Below are positions 6,757 through 13,670 of a stretch of 18,846 bases of DNA, in pieces (position 1 is the first letter of the stretch; each line of letters opens with the position of its first letter). Below the pieces are notes generated by a model, which did not search any database, was not told the origin of the DNA, and saw only the letters and a program-made list of their open reading frames with translations. A program made the translations under genes and the position numbers. Location: the NCBI GenBank assembly GCA_965366365.1, contig CBDUEV010000053.1, positions 1 to 18,846 on the forward strand, in the 5' to 3' direction. The DNA comes from CBDUEV01 sp965366365 (GTDB lineage: Bacteria; Actinomycetota; Acidimicrobiia; Spongiisociales; JAENVV01).

Positions 6757-7385
6757 CCAAGGTCTACATGGTCGACGATCACGAGTTGTTCCTCACCGGC
6801 GTTCGTACCGAACTCGAACAGCATTTCGAGGTGGTGGGATGGGCTACCGACGTCGACGAAGCATTGGACGGAATCCGCGCCACCGCCCCCGATGTCGTCC
6901 TGGTGGACGTCCACATGCCTGGCGGCGGCGGCCTCGCCGTCGTGGGCAACCTCACGGAAGAACTACCCGGAACCCGCTTCCTGGCCCTGTCGGTTTCGGA
7001 CGCCGCCGAGGACGTGATCGCCATGATCCGAGCGGGTGCCCGCGGCTACGTCACCAAGTCGATCGGGCCGGCCGAACTCGTCGAGGCGATCCAGCGCGTC
7101 GAGAACGGTGATGCGGTGTTTTCGCCACGTTTGGCCGGGTTCGTGCTGGACGCCTTCTCAGAGGTGGTTCCGGAGCAGCACGATCCCGAACTCGACCAGC
7201 TGACGCCTCGCGAGCGGGAGGTGCTCCGCCAGATTGCCCGGGGATACTCGTACAAACAGGTGGCCCGTCGGTTGTCGATTTCCATCAAAACGGTCGAAAC
7301 TCACGTGTCGGCCGTGCTGCGCAAACTTCAGCTTTCCAGCCGATACGAACTGGCCCGCTGGGCGAGCGACCGCCGGATTGTCTAG
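6753..7385 (+). CDS. LuxR/NarL-family response regulator
   Basis: The 210-residue cytoplasmic DNA-binding protein is the partner of the PspC kinase. The receiver domain has the acidic pair Asp8/Asp9, phosphoacceptor Asp52 (in VLVDVHMPG), Ser80 and Lys102. The C-terminal LuxR-type helix-turn-helix spans about 149-195 (LTPREREVLRQIARG, then SIKTVETHVSAVLRKL). Its ATG overlaps the kinase stop by 4 nt, so the two are one operon. By family logic (LiaR/VraR) it should respond to envelope stress and control the divergent PspC/LiaF-like operon, perhaps through the interleaved repeats at 5479-5516. The ole cluster starts 61 bp downstream with its own -10. Confidence 0.95.
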   Translation: MTKVYMVDDHELFLTGVRTELEQHFEVVGWATDVDEALDGIRATAPDVVLVDVHMPGGGGLAVVGNLTEELPGTRFLALSVSDAAEDVIAMIRAGARGYVTKSIGPAELVEAIQRVENGDAVFSPRLAGFVLDAFSEVVPEQHDPELDQLTPREREVLRQIARGYSYKQVARRLSISIKTVETHVSAVLRKLQLSSRYELARWASDRRIV

Positions 7386-7413
7386 GCGTCGCCTCTCCGC
7401 AGCGCGAGTGCGA

Positions 7414-7437
7414 TATGATTGACCGGCCGACTGAGGA
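7414..7437 (+). promoter_or_regulatory. Putative oleA -10 and ribosome binding site
   Basis: TATGAT (7414-7419) is a near-consensus -10 with no clear -35. It predicts a start near 7426. GAGGA (7433-7437) follows, 8 nt before TTG 7446. These support a separate promoter for the ole genes and TTG 7446 as the oleA start. Confidence 0.45.
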
Positions 7438-7445
7438 CCTCCCTT

Positions 7446-8471
7446 TTGCCTGAACAACGCTATTCCAATATCGCCATCGCCGGCGTTTCCCACGTCGATG
7501 CACCCGTGGTGGTGACATCCGACGAAATCGACGCCGAACTGGCCCACGCCTATGAGCGCCACAACGTCGTGCCCGGCTTGCTCGAAAGCCTGGCCGGCAT
7601 CAAAGAACGCCGATTCTGGGAGGAGGGCGTGCAGCCCTCCGATGCTGCCGCCTGGGCCGCCGCCAAGCTTCTCGACACTGTCGATGTCGATCCCCAGGAG
7701 ATCGGGATTCTCATCAACACCTCGGTCTGTCGCGACTACATCGAGCCGTCCACAGCCAGTATCGCCCACGGAAAGCTCGGTTTGCCGCGCACGGCGCTGA
7801 ACTTCGACCTCGGGAACGCCTGCCTCGGGTTCTTGAACGGGATGTCGATCGTCGCGGCGATGATCGAACGTGGGGAGATCAAGCATGGTCTCATCGTCGA
7901 TGGCGAAGGAAGTCGTTTTGCGATCGAGTCGACCATCGAACGCCTCAACGGCCCCGACGCCTCCGAGGCGATGTTCCGTGAGCAGTTCGCCACACTGACA
8001 CTCGGCTCGGGAGGCACTGCGATGCTCCTCTCGGCGGCAGATGAGGTGGATGTTCCCCATCGGTTCATTGGCGGGCTCAGCCGAGCCGCCACCGAACACA
8101 GCGGACTCTGCGTCGGCCAGCCAGACGAGATGAAGACCGACACACGTGGGCTGCTCGTCGCCGGCCTCGACGTCGCCAAGGAGACCTACCAGGACGCCTA
8201 CGCGGCATTCGGTTTCCAAGACGAGAAGGTGGACCTGTACGCCGTGCATCAGATCAGCCAGGTGCACACGCAGATGATGAGCGACCTCCTCGGACTCGAT
8301 CACGACAAAGTGCCCAAGATCTTTCCCTACTTCGGAAACACCGGCCCCGCCTCCATTCCCATGGTGCTCTCGAAGCAGGTGGAAGAGGGCAACGTGCGTG
8401 AAGGGGATCGGGTGCTCCTGCTGGGAATGGGGAGCGGCATCAACGCTTCCGCATACGAAATCACTTGGTAG
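7446..8471 (+). CDS. oleA: OleA, thiolase-fold acyl-CoA condensing enzyme
   Basis: OleA joins two long-chain fatty acyl-CoAs head to head into a 2-alkyl-3-ketoalkanoic acid, the first step of olefin synthesis. From TTG 7446 the product has 341 residues, the family length. Its start RYSNIAIAGVSHVDAPVVVT resembles the N-terminus of Xanthomonas OleA. Cys126 in GNACLGF is the acyl-accepting nucleophile, and His268 (AVHQIS) and Asn298 (GNTGPAS) complete the thiolase-type triad. Glu100 in RDYIEPSTAS corresponds to the glutamate (117 in Xanthomonas) that reaches across the dimer and is diagnostic of OleA over FabH. An earlier in-frame TTG at 7419 is less likely because GAGGA is correctly spaced for 7446. 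The 3' end overlaps oleB by 7 nt. Confidence 0.94.
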   Translation: MPEQRYSNIAIAGVSHVDAPVVVTSDEIDAELAHAYERHNVVPGLLESLAGIKERRFWEEGVQPSDAAAWAAAKLLDTVDVDPQEIGILINTSVCRDYIEPSTASIAHGKLGLPRTALNFDLGNACLGFLNGMSIVAAMIERGEIKHGLIVDGEGSRFAIESTIERLNGPDASEAMFREQFATLTLGSGGTAMLLSAADEVDVPHRFIGGLSRAATEHSGLCVGQPDEMKTDTRGLLVAGLDVAKETYQDAYAAFGFQDEKVDLYAVHQISQVHTQMMSDLLGLDHDKVPKIFPYFGNTGPASIPMVLSKQVEEGNVREGDRVLLLGMGSGINASAYEITW

Positions 8472-9358
8472 GCGAAACCCAAACCGAACACGATTGGCGG
8501 GCGCTCTACCCGTTCACGTCCAGGGCCGCCGACATCGGTGGCCTGCGGATGCACTACGTCGACGAGGGTTCGGGCCACCCGGTGGTCATGGTGCACGGCA
8601 ACCCCACCTGGTCGTTCTACTGGCGGGCCCTGATCGCCGATCTCCGTGAGGACCACCGCGCCATCGCCGCCGACCATGTCGGTATGGGATTGTCCGACAA
8701 ACCGCCCGCCGGCCGTTACCCGCACACCCTCGAACGACGCATCGCAGATTTCGGCTCCTTCATCGCCGGGCTCGAACTCACCGAGCCGATCACGCTCATC
8801 GTCCACGACTGGGGTGGGGCGATCGGGTTGGGATGGGCGGTCGACCATCCTGATCTCGTCAGAAGGATCGTGGTCACCAACACCGCCGCTTTCCACCTTC
8901 CGCAGGGCCGAAGCATGCCGGCTGCCCTGCGGTTGGCCAGGAGCCGCCCGCTGGGCACCGCCTCGGTCCTCCTGGCGAACGCATTCGTCAGGGGTGCGAT
9001 CCGGTGGGGCGTCGCCGAACCGCTGGATCCGGCCGTGCGCGCCGGCTATCTCGCCGCCCACAGCTCGGTGGCAGATCGACTGGCGGTGCTGCGGTTCGTA
9101 CTCGACATTCCGCTCCGCCCGGCCGACCCTTCCTACTCGACCGTCACCGCCGTTTCGGACGGCCTCGACCGGCTTGCCCACGTGCCGATGCTGATCTGTT
9201 GGGGTGCCCGCGACTTCGTGTTCGACGATCACTTCCTCGCCGAGTGGCAATCACGCTTCTCCGGCGCCCGAGTTCACCGGTTTGCCGACGCCGGCCACCT
9301 GGTGATGGAGGATGCCGCGGATCAGATCATCCCGCTGGTCCGCGCCTTCCTTCGATGA
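8465..9358 (+). CDS. oleB: OleB, beta-lactone decarboxylase (alpha/beta hydrolase)
   Basis: OleB removes CO2 from the beta-lactone made by OleC to give the cis-olefin. The 297-residue product is a haloalkane-dehalogenase-like alpha/beta hydrolase. HGNPTW (45-50) forms the oxyanion region, Asp115 in VHDWGGAIG is the nucleophile, and His278 in DAGHLVMED is the base; Asp250 in WGARD is a further acidic candidate. TTG 8465 overlaps the oleA stop. The next ATG (8549) would remove the conserved WRALYPFTSR...GGLRMHYVDEG start, so the TTG, probably reached by translational coupling, is preferred. A dehalogenase is the alternative on sequence alone, but the position between oleA and oleC decides it. 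Confidence 0.92.
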   Translation: MVGETQTEHDWRALYPFTSRAADIGGLRMHYVDEGSGHPVVMVHGNPTWSFYWRALIADLREDHRAIAADHVGMGLSDKPPAGRYPHTLERRIADFGSFIAGLELTEPITLIVHDWGGAIGLGWAVDHPDLVRRIVVTNTAAFHLPQGRSMPAALRLARSRPLGTASVLLANAFVRGAIRWGVAEPLDPAVRAGYLAAHSSVADRLAVLRFVLDIPLRPADPSYSTVTAVSDGLDRLAHVPMLICWGARDFVFDDHFLAEWQSRFSGARVHRFADAGHLVMEDAADQIIPLVRAFLR

Positions 9359-10965
9359 CTTCCAACGCCGCCTCGATCATGAGCCGCTGGGCCGAAACGG
9401 ACCCCGAACGCCTGGTGCTGGTGGCGGCCCGCCGCCGCCGGGGCGAGTTCGCCGGTGTCACCTACGGCGACTTCGATCGGTTCACCGACGACCTCGCGGC
9501 CGGCTTGCGTCACCTGGGGGTCGAGGCCGGGATGAGGGCTGCCTTGCTCATTCACCCCGACCGAGGCATGTTCGAGGCCGGATATGCGCTCATGAAGGCC
9601 GGGGCGGTCCCCGTGTTGATCGATTCGGGCCTGGGCCGAGCGAGGATGGGGGAGTGCCTGGCCGAGGCCGATGTGGGCGCCTTTCTGGGTGTCCCCGAGG
9701 CGTTGGCGGCCCGACGGGTCCTGCGATGGGCCCGCGGCGCCCGGATCCTCGTCACGACGGGATCGGGCCTGGCCAGAACCCCCGGTCTCAAACAGGTGGC
9801 CGCGCTCGGCCGCGGGCTCCCTCGGGTGGACCCCACCGCCGCCGACGGCCCCGCCGCCATTGCCTTCACGTCCGGGAGCACCGGCGCCCCCAAGGGAGTC
9901 GAATACACCCATGCGATGTTCGGTGCTCAGGCCGAGATGATCACCGACATCTACGACATCGCCCCCGGGGAGGTCAACGTGGCCACCTTCGGGCCGTTCG
10001 CGTTGCTCGGGCCCCTCCTCGGGATGACCACCGTGCTTCCTCGGATGGACTTCGCCAATCCCGGCGCGGTCGACCCCGAGCGGGTCATCGAGGCCGTCAC
10101 GAGCTTCGAGGCCACCATGATGTTCGGCTCCCCGGCCCTGCTCGATACGGTGGGGCGATACGGCGAGATCCATGCAAGGCGTCTCCCCTCGTTGCGTCGT
10201 GTGCTGTCGGCGGGAGCTCCGGTGCGTCCGGAGATCCAGAGACGCTTCCTCGGCATGCTGGCCGCAGGCGCCGACATCCACACCCCCTACGGCGCCACCG
10301 AGGCGCTGCCCGTCGCGTCGATCGACAGCGGCACCCTGAGTCGGATCTACTCGGACGACGGGCCCGCCGCCGGGGTCTGCGTCGGCTGGCCCGCCTCCGG
10401 CGTGGAGGTCACCCTCATCCCGGTCACCGACCGTTCCGTCACGAAGGTCCATCCGACCCCACCGGGCGCGGTGGGGGAGATCGTCGTCAAGGGACCCAAC
10501 GTGTCTCCGGAATACCATCGCCGACCGGAGGCCGACCGGCTTTCCAAGGTGATGTGGGCGGGTGAGCCCGCCCACCGCATGGGCGATATCGGCCGGTTCG
10601 ACGAGGAAGGACGGCTGTGGTTTCTGGGGCGCAAATCTCACCGGGTGCAGATGAGGGACCGTGATCTCTACCCGATTCCGGTCGAGGCCGTCTTCAACAC
10701 GCATCCCTCGGTGGCACGTTCCGCCCTGGTGGGGTTGGGCCCCGTGGGGCGACAACGGCCCGTGGTGGTTGTGGAATTGGAGCCGGGCGTGAAGGCGGGC
10801 CATGCGCTGGCCGTCGAACTTCTCGACCTCGGCGCGTCGCATCCAGAGGCGGAGGACGTCACCGAGGTTCTCTTTCATCGTCGGTTCCCGGTGGATGTCC
10901 GCCACAACTCGAAGATCGACCGTCCCGCCCTGGCCATCTGGGCGGCGGGAAAGGTGGCTCCGTGA
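9355..10965 (+). CDS. oleC: OleC, beta-lactone synthetase (AMP-dependent ligase fold)
   Basis: OleC uses ATP to adenylate the 2-alkyl-3-hydroxy acid from OleD and closes it to a beta-lactone. The 536-residue product shows the adenylate-forming motifs in order: TSGSTGAPKG (172-181, P-loop), YGATE (312-316), GDIGRFDEEGRLWFLGRK (410-427) and NSKIDR (518-523) with Lys520 as the C-terminal catalytic lysine. ATG 9355 overlaps the oleB stop as ATGA. The open frame extends upstream into oleB, but that extension is out of frame with oleB and not protein-like, so 9355 is chosen. It ends overlapping the oleD start (GTGA). An ordinary acyl-CoA ligase is excluded mainly by context. Confidence 0.93.
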   Translation: MTSNAASIMSRWAETDPERLVLVAARRRRGEFAGVTYGDFDRFTDDLAAGLRHLGVEAGMRAALLIHPDRGMFEAGYALMKAGAVPVLIDSGLGRARMGECLAEADVGAFLGVPEALAARRVLRWARGARILVTTGSGLARTPGLKQVAALGRGLPRVDPTAADGPAAIAFTSGSTGAPKGVEYTHAMFGAQAEMITDIYDIAPGEVNVATFGPFALLGPLLGMTTVLPRMDFANPGAVDPERVIEAVTSFEATMMFGSPALLDTVGRYGEIHARRLPSLRRVLSAGAPVRPEIQRRFLGMLAAGADIHTPYGATEALPVASIDSGTLSRIYSDDGPAAGVCVGWPASGVEVTLIPVTDRSVTKVHPTPPGAVGEIVVKGPNVSPEYHRRPEADRLSKVMWAGEPAHRMGDIGRFDEEGRLWFLGRKSHRVQMRDRDLYPIPVEAVFNTHPSVARSALVGLGPVGRQRPVVVVELEPGVKAGHALAVELLDLGASHPEAEDVTEVLFHRRFPVDVRHNSKIDRPALAIWAAGKVAP

Positions 10966-11978
10966 CGGTTCTCGTGACGGGCGGCGGAGGGTTTCTCGGC
11001 GGGGCCATCATCGACATGCTCCTGGCGCGCCGGGTGGAGGTTCGATCCTTCGCCCGGGGCGCGTATCCGGACCTGGTGTCGAAAGGAGTCGATGTCCGCC
11101 GCGGAGATCTCGCCGACCAGCGCGCCGTGGCCTCAGCCATCGAGGGCTGCGAAGCTGTGTTTCATGTTGCTGCCAAGGCCGGAGTGTACGGCCCGGCGGC
11201 CGAGTTCCATTCAGCCAACGTCACCGGGACTGAGAACGTGCTCGCCGGCTGCGCCACTCATGGGGTGAGCCGGCTCGTCTTCACGAGCACTCCATCCGTG
11301 GTGCACGGTGGGGGAGATGTGTCCGGCGTCGACGAGACCGCCCCCTACGCGACCTCGTGGTCGAGCCCCTACCCGGAGTCGAAGGCCAGGGCGGAACAGA
11401 TGGTCCTGGCCGCCAACGGGTCCGAGCTGGCCACCGTTGCCATCCGTCCCCATCTGGTGTGGGGCCCCGGCGACCGCCAGCTGGTACCCACGCTGGTCGA
11501 GCGGGCTCGATCGGGGAGAGCTCGGTTGATCGGTTCGGGTGACAACCTCGTGGACAGCACGTTCATCGACAACGCCGCCGAGGCTCATCTTCTCGCCTTC
11601 GATCGACTCGCCCCCGAATCGGCCGTCGCAGGCCGGGCCTATTTCATCGCTCAAGACGAGCCCATGCCCATGCGCGACCTCATCTCGGCGATGCTGGGAG
11701 CCGCCGGCGTCGAGGCGAACCTCGCCGTCGTCCCCGTGGGTGTGGCTAAGGCAGCCGGGTCTGTGGTCGATGCCGTCTACCGAGGGTTGCGGATCCGGGG
11801 CGAGCCTCCGGTGAGCCGATTCCTGGTCGAGCAGCTCGCCACGGATCACTGGTACGACCTGACGGCGGCCCGCCGTGACCTGGGTTACGGGCCCCGGGTC
11901 TCTTTCGCGGCCGGCCTCGAGCGCCTGACCGGCTGGTACCGGGACCATCCACCCGGTTGGGAGCCCGCCGCAGACTGA
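10962..11978 (+). CDS. oleD: OleD, NADPH-dependent 2-alkyl-3-ketoacid reductase
   Basis: OleD reduces the OleA product to the 2-alkyl-3-hydroxy acid used by OleC. The 338-residue product is an extended short-chain dehydrogenase of the 3-beta-hydroxysteroid dehydrogenase type. The nucleotide loop TGGGGFLG (6-13) lies at the very start, the Ser/Thr of FTSTPSVV (109/110) and Tyr137/Lys141 in YPESK form the active site, and RPHLVWGPGD is the usual substrate-side motif. GTG 10962 overlaps the oleC stop by 4 nt, and the Rossmann motif begins five residues later, so no longer start is needed. The convergent aldolase gene ends 26 nt downstream. Only a short dyad (CGGGT/ACCCG near 11998-12010) lies between them. 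Confidence 0.93.
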   Translation: MTVLVTGGGGFLGGAIIDMLLARRVEVRSFARGAYPDLVSKGVDVRRGDLADQRAVASAIEGCEAVFHVAAKAGVYGPAAEFHSANVTGTENVLAGCATHGVSRLVFTSTPSVVHGGGDVSGVDETAPYATSWSSPYPESKARAEQMVLAANGSELATVAIRPHLVWGPGDRQLVPTLVERARSGRARLIGSGDNLVDSTFIDNAAEAHLLAFDRLAPESAVAGRAYFIAQDEPMPMRDLISAMLGAAGVEANLAVVPVGVAKAAGSVVDAVYRGLRIRGEPPVSRFLVEQLATDHWYDLTAARRDLGYGPRVSFAAGLERLTGWYRDHPPGWEPAAD

Positions 11979-12003
11979 CCCACCTACCGGGCTGTCGCGG
12001 GTA

Positions 12004-12888
12004 TCACCCGTCCAGGGAACTCAGCTCGAGGGCCAGCGCGGCTCCCAGCTCACCCGGCACCGGAAGCAGTGGGGGTCGCACGCGGCTCCACCCGCCGTGA
12101 CCGGTCCGCTCGGCCAGAACCGCCTTCATCGCCGGAATGGGGCTGAGCCGCTCAACGGCGCTTCGGATTGCCAGCATGGAACGGTCGTCGACCGGGGATT
12201 CCTTCACCAACGCCTGATACACGGCGGAGATCCCTGCCGCGTTGATGTTCCCGGTGGCGGTGATCACCCCGGCCGCCCCCAGGCGGAAACCCTCCACGAG
12301 GAGGCGCTCTGTTCCCGGCATGACGACGAAATCGGGGATGTCCAGGAACTTCTGCAGGCTCCCGATGTCGCCCGATGAGTCCTTGACTCCCACGACGAGC
12401 TCCCCGTGGAACTCGCGCAGAGAGGCGACTAGCTCGACCGTGATGGGCACCCCTGAAAGTCGCGGGAAGTTGTAGAGATAGAGGTGCCAGCCGGTCGTTC
12501 CGACTCGTTCGAGGATCTCCCGATAGGAATCCCAGACCCCGGCCGCTGGTGGATCCTTGAGGAAGAACGGTGGGACGACCAGGGCCCGGTCGACGCCGAC
12601 GGAGACGGCGTGACTGGTGAGATCGACGGTGTCCGTGAGGGCAGCGCATCCCGTACCCACCATGAGGCGACCGGGGTCGATCCCACGGTCGAGGAGCGCC
12701 TCCAGGGCCGCCTTGCGTTCCGAAACCGAGAACGAAGGCGCTTCGCCGGTGGTTCCAAAGACCACCACGCCATCACATCCGGTGGAGAGCAGCTCTGCGA
12801 GGTGCTCGGCAAAAAGCCCGTGATCGGGAAGGAGGTGGGTGTCGAGGGGCGTCAGTGATGCGGCCCAGACCCCCGATGGCTTCTGCAT
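12004..12888 (-). CDS. DHDPS/N-acetylneuraminate lyase-family aldolase
   Basis: The 294-residue class I aldolase has Lys169 in VGVKDSSGD as the Schiff-base lysine and Tyr139 in LYLYNFP as the proton relay. GTTGEAPSFS (45-54) is the conserved pyruvate-binding segment. True dihydrodipicolinate synthases usually read YN-P-x-RTG after the tyrosine, with an Arg that binds the second substrate. Here it reads YNFPRLSG, with Leu at that place. This argues for another reaction of the family, such as 2-keto-3-deoxy sugar acid or N-acetylneuraminate cleavage, rather than lysine synthesis. No lysine gene is nearby. TAGGCT lies 6 nt before ATG 12888 and there is no ribosome binding site. The SixA-like gene is 44 bp upstream on the same strand. 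Confidence 0.88.
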   Translation of the reverse strand: MQKPSGVWAASLTPLDTHLLPDHGLFAEHLAELLSTGCDGVVVFGTTGEAPSFSVSERKAALEALLDRGIDPGRLMVGTGCAALTDTVDLTSHAVSVGVDRALVVPPFFLKDPPAAGVWDSYREILERVGTTGWHLYLYNFPRLSGVPITVELVASLREFHGELVVGVKDSSGDIGSLQKFLDIPDFVVMPGTERLLVEGFRLGAAGVITATGNINAAGISAVYQALVKESPVDDRSMLAIRSAVERLSPIPAMKAVLAERTGHGGWSRVRPPLLPVPGELGAALALELSSLDG

Positions 12889-12900
12889 GCCGCGAGCCTA
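12889..12900 (-). promoter_or_regulatory. Leaderless-type promoter -10 for the aldolase gene
   Basis: On the minus strand TAGGCT (12900-12895) is followed by exactly 6 nt and then ATG 12888. Hexamer and spacing are the same as before the genes at 1728 and 3419. No Shine-Dalgarno sequence is present. Confidence 0.5.
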
Positions 12901-12932
12901 CCAACGGTCACGGCGTCCAGAATGGAAACGGC

Positions 12933-13430
12933 TCAGCGATCCGACAAGATCCGGGGAGGGACGAACCAACGCAGCTCGCCCCGGCCAGGAGCGGCGTCAG
13001 CCCAGGAGGTGATGGCGAGATCGATGCACGCCACCGCCGCGGTCGGAAAAGAGATGACTCCGCCGCCGATCAGGCTGCTGGTCAGCGTCGACCAGGTTGG
13101 CTGATGCCCCGTGAGGAGAAGGGTGGCGACGTCATTGTCGGTTTCGCGAATTCGCTCGGCGACCGTGGTGGCGCTTCCGTCGTAGATGGCGGGTTCGATC
13201 CGCCGAGGAGCGTCCCAACCGCCCGCTTCGGCGGCGATCTCCAGGGTGGTACGGGCCCTGACAGCAGGTGAGCTGACGGCCAGATCCGGCGCGACACCTG
13301 CCTCGGTGATGAATCGACCCATCAAGGCGGCGGCGCTGATGCCGCGCTCGGCCAACGGGCGTTCGGCATCGAAACCGAACGGCGCGTTCCAGTCCGATTT
13401 GCCGTGCCGAAAGAGAAGAACCGTCTTCAT
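12933..13430 (-). CDS. SixA-like phosphohistidine phosphatase (histidine phosphatase superfamily)
   Basis: The 165-residue product starts MKTVLLFRHGKSDWN. The RHGKSDW signature with His9 as the phosphorylated residue is characteristic of SixA-type phosphatases. SSPAVRART (53-61) and His109 in LLTGHQPTWS complete the active site. SixA removes phosphate from phosphohistidine in signalling or phosphotransferase proteins; in actinobacteria the substrate is generally not known. It is short, cytoplasmic and lacks extra domains. The start ATG 13430 has TAGCGT 7 nt upstream and no ribosome binding site. The aldolase gene lies 44 bp downstream, and transaldolase is divergent across 240 bp. Confidence 0.92.
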   Translation of the reverse strand: MKTVLLFRHGKSDWNAPFGFDAERPLAERGISAAALMGRFITEAGVAPDLAVSSPAVRARTTLEIAAEAGGWDAPRRIEPAIYDGSATTVAERIRETDNDVATLLLTGHQPTWSTLTSSLIGGGVISFPTAAVACIDLAITSWADAAPGRGELRWFVPPRILSDR

Positions 13431-13443
13431 CTCGTCGACGCTA
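13431..13443 (-). promoter_or_regulatory. Leaderless-type promoter -10 for the sixA-like gene
   Basis: On the minus strand TAGCGT (13443-13438) is followed by 7 nt and then ATG 13430, with no Shine-Dalgarno sequence. Confidence 0.35.
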
Positions 13444-13485
13444 CACGTTCAGCCGACATTCAGGGTCTCGTGGCATGCTTCGTTC

Positions 13486-13604
13486 AGATGCTGGGGGGCA
13501 TCTACCAAAGGGGGGCCGCCGCAAGGCGGACGGGGACAGGGAGCGAACATGCGGGACTGCCACGGTGGTTCCGCATGTTCGCGTTCTGGATGTCCGCGTT
13601 CTGG
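13486..13604. repeat. Hairpin-rich intergenic block with a 15-bp tandem repeat
   Basis: Three stems follow one another: AGATGC (13486-13491) with GCATCT (13498-13503); CCGCC with GGCGG around a GCAA tetraloop (13516-13529); and a perfect 12-bp dyad GCGAACATGCGG (13543-13554) with CCGCATGTTCGC (13571-13582). The last arm runs into a tandem repeat, ATGTTCGCGTTCTGG (13575-13589) and ATGTCCGCGTTCTGG (13590-13604), 14 of 15 identical. On the minus strand the first loop and the linker are runs of C. The block lies between the divergent sixA-like and transaldolase genes, so it may be a structured RNA or a regulator binding region. Confidence 0.5.
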
Positions 13605-13610
13605 CCTCCG

Positions 13611-13639
13611 GGGACAGAAACAACGCCGGGCCGTATCAT
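13611..13639 (+). promoter_or_regulatory. Putative tal-zwf promoter
   Basis: GGGACA (13611-13616) and TATCAT (13634-13639) are separated by 17 bp, a fair match to -35 and -10 elements. The predicted start near 13646 leaves a 25-nt leader containing GGAG (13660-13663), 7 nt before the transaldolase ATG. Confidence 0.5.
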
Positions 13640-13670
13640 GGGAGGACCGACCGAGCGTAGGAGTGTCACG

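Noticed and set aside
9004..9354. Upstream extension of oleC inside oleB
   Set aside because: It is out of frame with the well-conserved oleB, and its Arg/Pro-rich sequence is not protein-like. The ATGA overlap at 9355 is the natural start.
9322..10905. 527-codon open frame antisense to oleC
   Set aside because: It lies wholly inside oleC on the opposite strand. Its composition (His-, Gly- and Arg-rich) is that of a high-GC shadow frame, and it has no recognisable domain.
13404..13670. N-terminal extension of transaldolase
   Set aside because: The frame is open, but it covers the hairpins, the tandem repeat and the promoter. A good ribosome binding site fixes the start at ATG 13671.
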